The notes under the pieces were generated by a model. That model saw nothing but the letters and a program-made list of their open reading frames with translations. It searched no databases and was not told where the DNA came from. Below, piece after piece: positions 35,701 through 46,572 of a stretch of DNA of 64,000 nucleotides. Position 1 is the first letter of the stretch. Each line of letters starts with the position of its first letter. The stretch lies in assembly GCF_014839805.1 (NCBI RefSeq), contig NC_051134.1, positions 5,239,170 through 5,303,169 of the forward strand, in the 5' to 3' direction. The DNA is from Manduca sexta. Lineage: Eukaryota; Arthropoda; Insecta; Lepidoptera; Sphingidae. Both the position numbers and the translations under genes were made by a program.

Positions 35701-38700
35701 AATGCGCTCTGCTAATCTTTCTAATGATAATTAGATTCTACATAAATTAAGCCAGCATGAATCGGGTTACATGGACCTTTCGCCACTTGTATACTGTAAT
35801 AAGTCTTTTTAAATCTGAGTACGGCAAAATAACTACGCTCTGGAGACGAATGCTCACGTATCAGGATTCATATAAAAGCGTCTAGAGTTAAATGTTAATG
35901 TCAAATAGGGAATATATTATAATATGCCTATTTCCGTGAAAATGACAGCCTTAAGCCAATAGACAAGACGCCGTTATGAGAGACCATCCATAAATAAGAC
36001 GCTGCAAGCTATTGATTTTAAACTAAATATTTCAAATGGAACCCAAATGACGTTTCGCTGGTAAAATATATCTCAGAAACCAACACGTTAACAGAAACGG
36101 ACGTGTAATCTCGAACGACAAATGATCAATGAAGACGAACGAGTAAGTAACCAACCCCTTGTGAGCTTGAATAGGAAGCTTTTGAAGCTAAGAAGCTAGT
36201 CTATCATTGGAAAAGTTACGAGCTTTTGCTCGCAGATTTGCTTGCATCAAAGTAATTCTCTTGGGATTGGGATTTTTACTAGTTATTCTTGACGGAAGCT
36301 TGTGAATTCGCCTGCGAAATTTTACGTTTGCAGATTAAACTATTTGAAATTTTGTAATAAATTGGCCAATGTTTTGAACGAGTTTAATTTTTAAAGTATG
36401 CGTATTCTAAAATATTATTTTAAAGAATCTATGGATAGAAAAATTAGTTTAATTAGCTTCAATGTGAATAAATAAATATGTATGCTCTTCTAGGGTCCTC
36501 AGCTTCATATGAAACTGATATGAAGAGTCAGAACATCATCATCATCATCATCCACAATTCATATGTCACTGTTAAACTAGAGTTTTAAATTTTAACCTCA
36601 AACCTATATTCAACGAAACCATACTCGTAATTCTACTAAAATTTCTGTCTTTTGGCTTTTCTTTGCTGCATAAGGCATTTCGTGTAGATAACCTAAATTT
36701 GGATAAATTTCTCCTCTCTCATCCTCCACATTTCACGAAACAAAATCATTATTGTTCTGATACTAACATTAGTCCTTAAGTAATTATTATTTTACTAATA
36801 CAACGGATCTGTTTTGTCTGAAATAAAGAATTTAATTGATTATATTTATTTATTATTAAGTCTAGTACTACAGATTAACAATATTTGCGCTGTACTAAGG
36901 TATAGTACTTCTGCATTAGGCTGATTATTATGTTCACTTTCATACTTTCTTCAATGTTAATTAAGATAAGTGAGTCTGGCTCTTAAATAGACTCAACGAA
37001 TCGCGTCGGGACTTTATCACTGAAGTCGTGCCACCGTGGCGATATAGCATGACTTATAATTTACGATTAGCCGCACTTCTGAACTTTAATATCCTTAATG
37101 TTTTGTAAGTACTGAACCCTTTTATGTTTATATCGGGGCATTGTTGCAGAAGTTATAGGTCAGTAGATGTTTATCAGAATGCGATGTAGGTTTAGGTAGA
37201 TTTATTGTTATAAGTAAATACAATAGCTTTACAAGACCACAGGGTCTTTTAATCTTGATGATAAAGGAAATCATCTTATTTACAAATCATATGTGCAAAG
37301 GGAGTATTTTGATATTTAAGATGCAATTGGAACTAATCTATATATTGCCGAATACCAGGATTTCACACTTTTAGAATTTTACGGCTTAATGACAGCTGTT
37401 TTATGTACAGTTCCTGAAAAGTCTTCGGCCTACGTAGTTTCGACCTTTTGGAACTAAATACGATAATTTTACGATAAGACGATCGTAAAGTAGCATCATT
37501 TATAGCCCATAGTAAAATATTTTACTGGATTAGATCCCCGCTCTTTCTAACGACAAATTTTTTTATCCGTTTCTCGTACTATGTGAGTTTGGACTGTAAT
37601 ATTTGGATGATAAGGTAGATGATTCGGGGCGTCTGAAGATCTTTACACCCATACAACAGATTACTTGTTTAAATATTTATATTCATGAAAATAAAAAGGG
37701 AAATATGGTGTCGCTAATAAAAATGGTAGCTTTGACCGCGATTTCCATCAAATCCTTTTTTATAGAGACTATAATCTATCTATATCAATATCTATCTATC
37801 ATCATCTTAAACCATCGATAGTAAACATATTTCTAATACATCCTACTAGTATTTTGGTATTGAATCTCTTTCTCACCTGTAAATAACCAGTCCCCAGTTC
37901 TCCATGGCACCAGCAGCAAAGTCAGGAACGGCAGCCTTGTCGATTTTGGGGAAAGCGTACGGGAATTCGGTGTACTCCTCCAGAGCAATCATGTTTTGCT
38001 GGCCAAACTCGAGGGCGAACTCAGCGGTATTCTGAGTACCAGGCCTAGAGTAGACTCTAAAGGGAATAGGATAGATGGGGTTCTGGGAATTCTCGATGTA
38101 GTTAAAGTTGGAGACCAGGTAGGCAATGAGGTAGGTGGACATGACCAGGGTGTCTTCGAACTCGTGCTTGACGTAGCCAGGCTCATTAGGTCTGAAATTG
38201 ATTGAAGATATTTAGTTGAATTTTAAAGTATGACATTATATATCTTTTATAGGGACATGGCAAAGTTATTATCGACTGAAGAGGGATGACCTCTCGCCAG
38301 TTAACAGAGTTATGCCTGTTTGTTTGGTACCGGATCTAGATAAGACGATCCCGGAATGCGAAAAAAATTTAGATAGCCGGGCGGGTTTTACATCGCGTGT
38401 ACGGTGGTCGCTATTCGGACGGGTACAATGAATATTACCGATATAGCTACCAGCCAATAAAATTATGTGCTTGTACTTAAATTTCTAATTTAAACCTCAA
38501 ACATGAAAGTCTTGATATCTTGTTGGTGTCTTAGTTTAAAATATCATCATTCATTCTGGTCATGCCATAAACTTACTTGAGGGAATCACGCCTTTCAGGA
38601 GTGTTGCTTCTGACTGTGGCGTAAGCCGCTGGGGCGTAGATGGTGGTTCTGAAAACGGCTTTTAAAGCCGGCTCATCGTAGCAGGGGAACGCACGGCGGG

Positions 38701-39548
38701 CGAAAGTAGGCTGCAGTTGAGATGTCACGAGGTTTCTGGAAATTAAATAATATTAATTTGGTTTCGTTTGAAATACAGTTTCTCGTGCTATACTTTCTTA
38801 ATTGATATTATCAATTAGCGATAATATAAAAGTTAATAAGATTAACTATAAAAAAAAACTTTTGATTCATAATTGATAAATTTTATATATTTTTCAACAC
38901 ATCATATGCGCAATTTCAGACAAGCAAGGTAATCCATTCATACAGTTTAATTTTATATAGGTGTGAGAAGAATGATTGCTGATTATTAATTTCGTTGTTG
39001 CTTAGATTATTATTATATGAGTTTAAAATAATTTGTGACTTAATTTTTGTTATTAACAAGTTAATTATCAATACTTACACTGTCCTACCATTCTCCTCAT
39101 AAGTAGAAACGTAGACGCCAAACATGTCATCGGCATATTGTGCAACATAATCAATATGGATAACATGGGGTTGTAAAGCGGTGATGTTCCTCGTCAGCCT
39201 GATAGTCAAGAGATGGGTGTCGTCAGTAGCCAGCGTGAAGTCAGAGAAGAGGTCCTCATTAGGATTAACATCACTGACAACTCTGATCGAGTCGATTCTC
39301 ATAGCCATGGCATGGATGGTGATCTGATCAATGTTGATGTTGGGGATTATCCTGATGGAAACGTTTCCATGGAATGCTTCGGTGTATCCAGGATCGATGA
39401 AGAGACGGACGTCATAGAACGTCGGGTAGGAAGTCTGAGGCAAGACGTATAGCGCAGCTAGGTTTTGGTTTCTAGTGCTGTCTTCGTTGGTGCTCAGTGG
39501 GACACCAAACGCCGCTCCGATGAGAGCCAAGAATATTAGTGAATACAT
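20569..39548 (-). CDS. APN: Aminopeptidase N (M1 zinc metallopeptidase, GPI-anchored midgut type), 15 exons
   Basis: Exons in transcript order: 39548-39079, 38735-38577, 38191-37877, 34895-34712, 34126-33973, 31856-31775, 31589-31406, 29870-29675, 29459-29320, 24577-24443, 23880-23700, 22775-22601, 22506-22360, 21666-21588, 20796-20569. They join to 2829 nt (942 aa plus TAG) with every phase consistent, a normal length for lepidopteran APNs. Residues 1 to about 15 form a signal peptide ending GAAFG. GAMEN is at 304-308; HENTH at 340-344 with E363 gives HEXXH-X18-E; Y425 is the catalytic tyrosine. Four conserved cysteines (711, 718, 747, 783) lie in the C-terminal domain, and several N-X-S/T sites are present. 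The tail [11 protein letters not shown]...FNH fits a GPI signal. It should release N-terminal neutral amino acids from peptides at the gut brush border. There is no Thr/Pro-rich stalk as in some APN classes; class assignment is left open. Confidence 0.95.
20992..21349 (+). mobile_element. Family A SINE with an internal perfect hairpin
   Basis: Flanked by a perfect 13-bp duplication (TATAATTTAGTAA at 20979-20991 and 21350-21362). It differs from the other copies by an inverted duplication of the middle segment at 21126-21171. It lies in the last intron of gene 2, antisense to the gene. Confidence 0.88.
21126..21171. repeat. Perfect inverted repeat, 21-bp arms, 4-base loop
   Basis: The arms at 21126-21146 and 21151-21171 pair at every position around AGCG. 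The right arm is the normal SINE segment (a CTTTATCGGTGAAG block); the left arm is an inverted copy absent from sister SINEs. Confidence 0.9.
21964..22256 (-). mobile_element. Repeat family C in gene 2 intron 13
   Basis: Reverse copy with GACCTACCACCACCAGTAAA at the right and a T-rich left end. It ends about 100 bp downstream of the donor of exon 13 (22360-22506). Confidence 0.6.
22895..23072. mobile_element. Fold-back element (MITE-like)
   Basis: Starts ATTAACCCGTGA and ends GAGTTAAT. Inner blocks pair imperfectly (AGCTACGCGTGTGACGG with CCGTGACACACGCAAATG...). It includes a perfect 20-bp palindrome AATGTTTGCCGGCAAACATT at 22915-22934. No ORF. Intronic in gene 2. Confidence 0.45.
24122..24396 (+). 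mobile_element. Family A SINE, old copy
   Basis: GATAGCCTAGTTAGGAG, then GACTGCTGAGACGAA, GGCCAGCGTGGTG and CAGGGCTGATATTATTATT in family order, with many substitutions and deletions. Confidence 0.65.
24678..25035. mobile_element. DNA transposon-derived element with long inverted ends
   Basis: The left end GGTCTACTTCGAAAAACGAA is matched by the complement of the right end at 19 of 20 positions. CTTAG flanks both sides (24673-24677 and 25036-25040), probably a short target duplication. The interior (358 bp in all) has repeated CGGAT/CGAAAC motifs and no transposase. It lies in intron 9 of gene 2, about 100 bp upstream of exon 10. Confidence 0.65.
25488..25741 (-). mobile_element. tRNA-derived SINE, family B
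   Basis: Full-length reverse copy with 13-bp flanking duplications CATCCAATGTCAT / CATCCAATATCAT (25475-25487 and 25742-25754, one mismatch). Confidence 0.8.
26850..27065. other. Unassigned GC- and CpG-rich island in gene 2 intron 9
   Basis: Contains CTCGAGCTCTTCGCGGAC, ACGTGATGCTTACGTG and GGCGCGCACGACTAG inside otherwise AT-rich intron, then AT-rich sequence with CCCAAATAAATATAG. It might be a solo LTR or other old insertion; I found no matching second copy here. Confidence 0.3.
27922..28010. mobile_element. Possible hAT-like element end
   Basis: ACAGAGGCGGGCTTAGG, then CCGGGCAACCGCCCTGGGC, a GC-rich motif with a short palindrome that resembles termini of lepidopteran hAT elements. The partner end was not identified. 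Confidence 0.3.
28055..28262 (+). mobile_element. Repeat family D, good copy
   Basis: TTTGCTGGTGGTTGTATAT, CCGCCTGGATAGCG, CACGTTCCGGGATCAGCC, TCCAGTTCCAACAGGCC and CCCTCGTCAGTCGACATTC in the same order as 3700-3945. Confidence 0.6.
28277..28297. repeat. (AT)n microsatellite
   Basis: An uninterrupted alternation of A and T of about 20 bases, directly after the family D copy. Confidence 0.8.
32070..32565 (+). mobile_element. Helitron-like element
   Basis: Starts TCTACACTATTATATAAAGC and GAAGAGTTTGTTTGTTTGAACG, with a 3' part GGGACTTTTATTCCGG and hairpin end CGCGGACGAAGCCGCG. It shares both ends with the minus-strand copy at 40202-40848. Located in gene 2 intron 5. Confidence 0.6.
34712..34895 (-). 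CDS. APN: Gene 2 exon 4: zinc-binding exon (HENTH-X18-E)
   Basis: This exon encodes residues 316-376 and carries the metal site: H340, E341 (general base), H344, then exactly 18 residues to E363 in WLNEGFA. The acceptor is TTTTCAG and the donor GTAAGT. It is the counterpart of gene 1 exon 13728-13908, in which every one of these residues is changed. Confidence 0.95.
35637..35789. mobile_element. hAT-like MITE family M1
   Basis: The terminal repeats CAGTGGCGAAAGG and CCTTTCGCCACTTG enclose about 150 bp with no ORF. The interior blocks CCCGACACAACA and TAATGATAATTAGATTCTAC are shared with the copy at 59650-59802. Intronic in gene 2. Confidence 0.65.
36533..36553. repeat. (ATC)n microsatellite
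   Basis: Six or so ATC units in gene 2 intron 3. Confidence 0.75.
37877..38191 (-). CDS. APN: Gene 2 exon 3: GAMEN exopeptidase-motif exon
   Basis: This 315-nt exon ends with [16 protein letters not shown], the M1 aminopeptidase signature that binds the substrate N-terminus, immediately before a GTGAGA donor. Upstream it encodes the end of the N-terminal saddle domain. Confidence 0.95.
38272..38462 (-). mobile_element. Repeat family D, diverged
   Basis: CTCTCGCCAGTTAACAGAG, GGTACCGGATCTAG, GTACGGTGGTCGCTATTC and TAGCTACCAGCC in family order. It sits between gene 2 exons 2 and 3, within 115 bp of exon 2. Confidence 0.5.
39079..39548 (-). CDS. APN: Gene 2 first coding exon (signal peptide and N-terminal domain)
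   Basis: The ATG at 39546-39548 opens a short hydrophobic signal peptide, then the start of the M1 N-terminal beta domain with glycosylation sites NVS and NIT. An acceptor (TTTAATTTCAG on the minus strand, AG at 39551-39552) sits two bases before the ATG, so the 5' UTR must be spliced from an upstream exon. The donor is GTAAGT at 39078. In silkworm APN1 a Cry1Aa-binding region was mapped to this N-terminal domain; whether this paralogue binds toxin is unknown. Confidence 0.93.
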
Positions 39549-39552
39549 ATCT

Positions 39553-40200
39553 GAAATTAAATGGACCCGTTAATTCATTTGCTCTATTTCGTTGTCTTTA
39601 AAACTGGTGATCATATAAACCAATTTTGAATATAAATTTCTAATCCATGAAGGATTTAACATCTTAATTTTAATCATCACGCAAATGTTGACGATAAAAC
39701 AATTAGTTTATATCGATCGTTTTGAGGAGTTACTAATTAAGGTATAGATTATTTTGCAGTTTTATACTGTATTAAATATAATCGTAATATTATAATAATT
39801 CAAATAACTATTTAATTGAAAATATAAAAATTATAACCTAAGCATATATAATGGATTTCATGGAAATGATGATGATAATGATATATAATGGATTACCTAG
39901 GAATTAATTATAATGCTAATTTATACACAGCTGATAACAAAATTGATTCAAATCAGTTAATATGAAAGCTAATTTCACGTGCTACGATAATTACCATTTT
40001 CTATCTTATCTTTGAAGGCATTTGGATTAGAAACATTCAATCAGCTCTGATAATTAACATATGTACCTTGTTTTTATAATTGCAATTGCTTTTTTTATTG
40101 TAATTTTACACGTGTCATAAACCCTTGTTGACAAATAAAGTGAATAAATTTGCTATTGTTAAATTTAATTTAAAATTAATGGGTTTACCCTTTATATTGT
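39553..40200. other. AT-rich sequence, presumed 5' UTR intron of gene 2
   Basis: No ORF and no repeat family recognised. A GATA-type TTATCT lies at about 40006. It follows directly on the acceptor that precedes the gene 2 ATG. Confidence 0.4.
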
Positions 40201-40201
40201 T

Positions 40202-40848
40202 CTAGCTTTTGCCCGCGGCTCCGCCCGCGTTATAAAGTTTTTCAGGCAAAAGTTTCCGTTGTAAAAGTAGTAGTTTCCCGGGAGCCTATGTTCTTCCCAG
40301 GGTCTCAAACTGTTTCCATACCAAATTTCATCTTAAAACGTTGGGTAGTTTTTGAGTTTAACACGTTCAGGCAGACAGATGCAGCGAGGGACTTTGTTTT
40401 ATAATATATTTTTTTAGAACTTTTTAAGAGGAACAATCCCGTCATACATCATTGTTGCATAACTTTAACCGTTTACGCAGCGCACGCAGCGGAAGCTCTC
40501 AAAACTAATAATTGTTCCCCGTTTTTGCAACATGTTTTATTACTGCTCCGCTCCTATTGGTCATAGCGTGATGATATATAGCCTATAGTACTCCACGAAC
40601 AAAGGGCTATCCAACGCAAAAATAATTTTTCAGTTTGGACCGGTAGTTCCTGAGATTAGCCATTACTGCTCCGCTCCTATTGGGTATAGCGTGATGATAT
40701 ATAGCCTATAGCACTCCACGAACAAAGGGCTATCCAACGCAAAAATAATTTTTCAGTTTGGACCGGTAGTTCCTGAGATTAGCGCGTTCAAACAAACAAA
40801 CAAACAAACTCTTCAGCTTTATATAATAGTATAGAGTATAGATATATC
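40202..40848 (-). mobile_element. Helitron-like element with internal tandem duplication
   Basis: On the minus strand it ends in hairpin CGCGGGCGGAGCCGCG, GGCAAAAG and CTAG at 40202-40205. The 5' end is TATACTATTATATAAAGC. It has an (AAAC)-type run at 40790-40805 and is the longest copy of its family here. Confidence 0.65.
40541..40786. repeat. Two-copy direct tandem repeat, 123-bp unit
   Basis: Units 40541-40663 and 40664-40786 both start TACTGCTCCGCTCCTATTGG and differ at only a few positions (for example GGTCATAGCG versus GGGTATAGCG). Confidence 0.9.
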
Positions 40849-41145
40849 AGATAAGAAATAATCTTAGGAATAAATTGCTTTCTATTAGCAAAAGCATTTT
40901 TAGAATCCCAGTAGTAATTTTGGGAATTAGTTTGTTCACACAGACAAGAGTTCAGTTTATAATATTAGCATAAGTACATTTCATTACACAATATGGTGAA
41001 CAATGTATACCAATCTAATGCCTTGTAATGTGTGATTCCAATTTCTAGCCATTTTTACCAGGCATGTGTTATTATCGGGCAAAATTTTTGGATGTCTGTT
41101 CATAACCGTAGAAAAAACTTGTCCTCATGCTTTCGATAATTACAA

Positions 41146-41418
41146 ATCACGCCTCTTTATACGAAGGAGTAGGAAAAGGTGGGGGCCAGAGCACCAACTT
41201 TCCGCAAGGTGTTCCGCCCCATGATGGCAAGGCTAGCCTCGATAGGCTCGCCCCTTATTAAGCCCATCCATGCCGATGGATATCGGGCACAAAGTCTAGA
41301 CTCCTGGCTGATATTGAGCAGAAACAACCATCAGCTAGCCTGACGCAGAATTCGAACTCGGCACCTCAGAGCGGCAGTCGTACTGCGCACACAATACATC
41401 TACGCCGCCAAGGCAGCC
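41146..41418 (-). mobile_element. Family B SINE, diverged
   Basis: TCACGCCTCTTTATACGAAG, CCATGATGGCAAGG, a doubled GATAGGCTCGCC-like block, GAATTCGAACTCGG (mutated B-box) and CGCCAAGGCAG at the tRNA-like end. Confidence 0.6.
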
Positions 41419-41511
41419 GTTCCTTACGAACGACACCACACGGTGCGTTAAAGGTAAGTTGCAGTAACCCACCGTAATATATTCCAGATAAAGAGTGCCA
41501 CAGGGTTAAAA

Positions 41512-41838
41512 AGCGGCGATAGCCTAGTTGGGTGTGGAACGGTCTGCCAAGACGAATGTCCGCAGGTTCAAATCCCAAGGGCACACACCTCTGACTTATC
41601 TAAAAAATCATGTGTGTATTCTTTGTGAATTTATCGTTCGCTTTAACGGTGAAGGAAAACATCGTGAGGAAACCTGCACATCCGAGAAGTTCTCTATAGG
41701 AATTTCGAAGGTGTGTGAAGTCTACCAATCCGCACTAGGCCAGCGTGGTGGACTAAGGCCTAATCCCTCTCAGTAGTATAGGAGGCCCGTGCTCAGCAGT
41801 GGGCAAAGTATATAATACAGGGCTGATATTATTATTAT
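41512..41838 (+). mobile_element. tRNA-derived SINE, family A
   Basis: Full-length: AGCGGCGATAGCCTAG at the start, B-box CAGGTTCAAATCCC, 3' end CAGGGCTGATATTATTATT. No clear target duplication found. Only about 95 bp separates it from the family B copy in the other orientation. Confidence 0.85.
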
Positions 41839-42815
41839 AAAGGGTACCACACGGGTAGTGCGGCACTGTAGCGCAACACTGTTTCTTGCGGTGCGAAGCG
41901 GCGATCTAAGATGTTGTTTTAAATAGTAAATAGTAATAGTAAATCCTTTATTTGCAAAAAAGTTGGTACAGTATAGAATCTTAAATAGTCATTTCTGATC
42001 AATCAACTTTTTTCAAATTTATTGACATGCAAATTTTGATGTGTATAATAATAAAAGAAAATTAATTAATTAGGTTAGGGCAAACATTACTTATAATATG
42101 TATTAGATTAAGATTAGAATTTGGTTGTCAATTTAATTTAACATAAGTTTTACATTGGACATGGTATAACTATTTATATCTAGGTTAATGCATCACTTTA
42201 AATTAATGTACATGAATGTCCAATAATCAGGCTTATAGCAAACAACTCCCAGATAATTGTCGCCACTTAAACACCAATAGGCAGAAAATCGGATTACCCA
42301 AAGCTTCTATGGCGGATTATACCCAATTGTTATTTTCTTAACCAAAGTTTCATGCGTTAACGATAACGGTAATCTCTAATAGAACGTATTTACCTAGTGT
42401 CGCCCGCAAATATTATCAATATACGCCGGTTTTCTCTATCAATATGATAAGATAGTCTTAATTCAAATCCACTTGATGGTCGGTGTTACCTAAGCATAAA
42501 TTGCTCAAACGATATGCCCTACATTTTCGGATTAGTAGGGATTAATATTCTTTAATTGTTAGGAAAAATTGAGGAAAATTTGCTGTAAATAAGATTGTAA
42601 GGTAATTGAATTTGTTGAGATTGTATAATAGTCAAAATATTTTAAAACTAAATATGATGTATTGGTCTGTGGTATTGATCTTCTGTACTATCTATGATAA
42701 TAATTATTATATCTTGACTAATTTCTATCATTGTGAGTGATGCAACAACTCAGTTATTGTGACATTGCTTACGTTATGTATTATTAATTTTAAAAATATT
42801 TAAATGATATTGAAA

Positions 42816-42970
42816 TTTTCTGCTCAATATCAACCTGGAATATGGAATATATGCTCGATACGGCGATAAGCTCGCCCCCTGTAATGTGATGTAAGGAACA
42901 CACAAGGCGAAAAATATGTGCCCTGGTCCCTTCTCTGCCTCTCCCTGGGCGTAAATGGATGATGATGATG
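42816..42970 (+). mobile_element. Family B SINE, 5'-truncated
   Basis: Begins in TTTCTGCTCAATATCA, then CGATACGGCGATAAGCTCGC and GTAAATGGATGATGATGATG. The tRNA-related head is missing. Confidence 0.55.
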
Positions 42971-43736
42971 AATTTGCTGAATTTGTTTCTATCTTAAATG
43001 TGCGATAAACTTTTTAAATTGGGTAAATAATTCCTGTCAATTCCTTATTCTTAAAACCTGGCAGTACATTCTTGATTGTTTTACGTTTAAGTAGTAAAAA
43101 TGTGTACTAAATCACGTACAGAAATTTTTAGTTTATGAAAATTTTATAATTCTTGTAAAAGTTTGTGAAGAAGTTTAGATGTTACAAGTAATCTCATCAA
43201 CTGGTGGTTAGATTTGGTTGACATTGGACATTTAGTAGTTGAAGTCCAAAATCTTAAAAGTCTATTTATCATAAAATAATTCACAGTGAGATTATTGTCC
43301 TAGATGACTTTTAAGTAAGCAGAACCACGAGCGAAAAGCAGAAGGTATAAAAATATCTTGCCCAATAAAATTCTGCAAAACCAAAAGACATTTCTAACTT
43401 CAGTACAAATATTATTAGTTTGGCTTGCGTCCAGTGTAGGAACACTTGTTCCAGACCCAATATTGAATGTAGGGACGTGTAACTTGCCTAATATTTTCAT
43501 TTCGACGGTTAATAGAGTCCTTTTTAGAATGGCCCGAGCGAGAACCAATAGTAGCTATCTATTAATTAAAGACTTCTAGACCAGGACTTAAGGCACATAT
43601 ATTTTTTATTGTTACATCCATTTGCATTTCCAATGTTAAATGACATACATATGCTTGACAAATAAATGCATCTTGTTATTGAAATTATTCCATAGCATGG
43701 TTCGCTCAAGTTATTTGATGCTTCTTAGTACGTTTT

Positions 43737-43994
43737 GAGTGCATCGGTGGCATAGATGTACTACATGCATGGTACGACAGCGCTCTAAAGTCCTAGGTTC
43801 GAATCCCGGGTCGGACAAAGTAATATTTGGGTTTTTCTGTTCAGTATCAGCCCGGAGTCTGGAATTTGTGCCCGATATGGCGATAGGCTCGCTCCCTATC
43901 ACGTCATGGGACGGAACACACTTGGCGAAAAGTGGGTGCCCTGGTTTCTCCTATCCATACCCCTTCGGGGATAAATGCGTGATGTTGTGTGTGT
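43737..43994 (+). mobile_element. tRNA-derived SINE, family B, young copy
   Basis: Full-length, flanked by a perfect 12-bp duplication TTAGTACGTTTT (43725-43736 and 43995-44006). B-box GGTTCGAATCCCGGG is intact. Confidence 0.87.
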
Positions 43995-44267
43995 TTAGTA
44001 CGTTTTTAAACCGCACATAGATAACAAATTGGCGATAGATTTAGACAAACTCATAGATACACGAAATAATGTGTACAAGCTAGTTATGTGATAAGGAATT
44101 TCGGTACATCTAATCAAATAATTTTGCCGGCATTCATGAGTCAGCTTGATCGTTGTACAACTAAATCAGCATGAGGTAGCGTCTTTCAGTTCCATAAAAC
44201 TTCGTTTGTGAGAGACCTAATCTGCATAGAGCTCCAGGAGTGTTATCCAAAACCGACAGTACACACC

Positions 44268-44402
44268 AAGGTCCATATAACCCGATTCCTGCTGAGTTCC
44301 CATTACGTAGAGTCTATTTATCATGATAACAATTTGTAGACCGCATTCATCTATGTACGTATATGTCCAGTTCCCTATCAGAAATTTCACCTTTCGCCAC
44401 TG
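44268..44402. mobile_element. hAT-like MITE M1, one end lost
   Basis: AAGGTCCATATAACCCGATT at the left and CCTTTCGCCACTG at the right. The outer eight bases of the left terminus are missing. Confidence 0.5.
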
Positions 44403-45287
44403 CAATGCATATCAAAACTCTTTTGAAATACTTTATGGGCGAATTGATATTGCATTGCAGTTCATCATTTGTCTGATTAAATTTCTAATAACTATAACCT
44501 AAAACAAAATATTATGTAGTTATTTTAGTTCCTTTTAGTTTTGATTTTTGTTTTCTAATGTAATTTACGTGGTTATTTAAAAACTGTTAGTAGTTTAATT
44601 GCATATAGTGACCTCTCAGTTGTGTTCTTTGTTCAAGGTTTCCATTTTTAATTTTTGTTTTCTTATATTGTGTTCTTGTCATTATGAAAAATTGCTAATG
44701 TTTCGCAAATGTTGTGACCGCCTTAAACAGATGTTATTTTTAAATATTTTTTTGGAAAAATATAATGTACCTAATATTGTAACAACTACTGACTGTCCTA
44801 TGTTAATAAATAAATAAATTATATAAAAACTTATGAACTTAAAATAAAACGTGTCGCGAGGCGTTTCGTTTGATACAAATAACGTTTTATAACAATAATT
44901 ATTTACGACATTAGATAAATTAATCCGGTTAAAATTTATGACACTGTATTGCTGTCGGATTTAAATTATTGTTTTATCGTCATTATGTTATTTAATAAAT
45001 GGCATACCTACTTTCAGGGGATGTCCAAATAAATATCTGGGTAATGAATACCATATAATGTTTGAAATCTAATAATAAAAAAAAAAATGTTACCTACTTC
45101 AAATTACGGAATTAGAAATTTTCAAATTTGTTCTAAAAACTGTTTTAATAAATAAAACTGCTATTTTACTTGACGTTTATGTACTCTCCTAGAGGTAGTT
45201 GACATCAGACAGTTTGTAAAAATTAAACCTGGTCATTACATGCTTGAAAATTGATGCACTGCCACGTGCGCCGTCGATATACCGATT

Positions 45288-45412
45288 TTCAGCCGGGAAT
45301 CGTCCACTGCTGGACATAGGCCTCCCCCATTGAGCGCCATAGGGACCAGTTCTGGGCCGCCCTCATCCATCGGACTCTAGCGACTCTCACCAGGTCGTCG
45401 GTCCTTATATGA
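45288..45412 (-). mobile_element. LINE-like 3' fragment
   Basis: GTCCACTGCTGGACATAGGC, CTCCCCCATTGAGCGCCA and GACTCTCACCAGGTCGTCGG form a GC-rich block typical of interspersed lepidopteran LINE tails. Confidence 0.45.
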
Positions 45413-46269
45413 TCAATAGAAGTTTAATTACTAACTACTGCCCCAACGGTTCGCCAACCTTATTACCTTCAAGAACATAGCCGACAGTTCTCTCCATATT
45501 ACATAATTATTTGTCAAACAGGCAATCAAACCCAGGACCTCATCAGTTGACAAATAGCATTAGCCCATTAACACGATTAGATATGCTTATAATCAGGTCT
45601 ATATATTTTGTACACTGTATGGCACGAGTCGTTGCTGATAACAGAGCTATGTTTTGTGTTAACTTATGCGACCTTTGGAGTCCCCTGCTTTATTACGTTT
45701 AAATAAATACTCATCAAATGTAAAATAAAATACAAGAAGAACGCTGTCAAATAGTAAAAAAAAAACGCACATACATACACACCCACTGCCTTATCCCATG
45801 AGGGTAGACAAAAACTACGGTGCACCATATGATACGTACTTGACACACCTCTGTCACATCTTCCACATTCATACTTATGAATTTTCGGTAGTTGTGGGCG
45901 GGTACTCCTGCCGTGCCCTTTTTTATTTTATCATCAAACGCCATCTTCCAGTCACACCATTCACATTCATTCGATAAATTTAACTATTGTGACCAGTCTT
46001 TCGTTCATCCTCTTCTTATTCTTTCAATCTTTGTCATCAATCATGCGTTATTTTACAATGTGGATTAAATTAGTACTATCTACATTATTTATTATAATAT
46101 GAATACTAAATTATATCACGCTGTCTACTTTGGTACCAATTAAATTATATGAAATTATTAATATCTACTTTAGATGCGTGATGTTAAATGGCGGACAGCA
46201 TTTATTGATATATGGTTTTAAATTACGAAATTATTAACAAATTTATTCTAGAATTCAGGTGTTATGATC

Positions 46270-46440
46270 CTCCTTAAGTTAGTCCTACTTTATTTATAAA
46301 TGCGAATATTTATGAAGCTGTAAACACAGAAAGCGGTGTAGAATTGAATGAAATTTGGCACACGTATCGGCCAAGTTCTAATTATAAGCTGATTTTTATC
46401 CGGAAAACTAATACGAAAATAAAGAGTCCCACTGACTATG
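46270..46440 (+). mobile_element. Diverged Helitron-like fragment
   Basis: TTATAAATGCGAATATTTAT, GAATGAAATTTGGCACACG and ATCCGGAAAACTAATACG resemble the copy at 7868-8133. It lies next to the candidate leader exon of gene 2. Confidence 0.4.
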
Positions 46441-46509
46441 TTTCAAACAAAACGTCGTAATAAATAAATATTAAATTAATATTTAATAATTAGTTTAAAA
46501 AATACTCAC

Positions 46510-46572
46510 TGTATATGTATTCACAACAACACTACTAAATAACCACTGCGATGTGCATCCATAATATTTAAA
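46510..46572 (-). promoter_or_regulatory. Candidate promoter and 5' UTR exon of gene 2
   Basis: Reading the minus strand, a TATA-like TTTAAATA (46572-46565) is followed about 25 bases later by an initiator-like GCAGTG (start near 46547). A short leader of about 38 nt then ends at 46510 before GTGAGT, a good donor. A GATA motif (AGATAA, 46606-46601) lies just upstream. Splicing to the acceptor at 39551 would give a 7-kb 5' UTR intron. This is an inference; other leader exons are possible. Confidence 0.35.

Noticed and set aside
39213..39452. Plus-strand ORF in gene 2 exon 1
   Set aside because: Antisense shadow of the true APN exon.
40790..40805. Short AAAC tandem array as a possible CRISPR-like or satellite array
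   Set aside because: It is a simple microsatellite within the Helitron-like 5' end. CRISPR arrays are not expected in an insect genome and no spacers exist.
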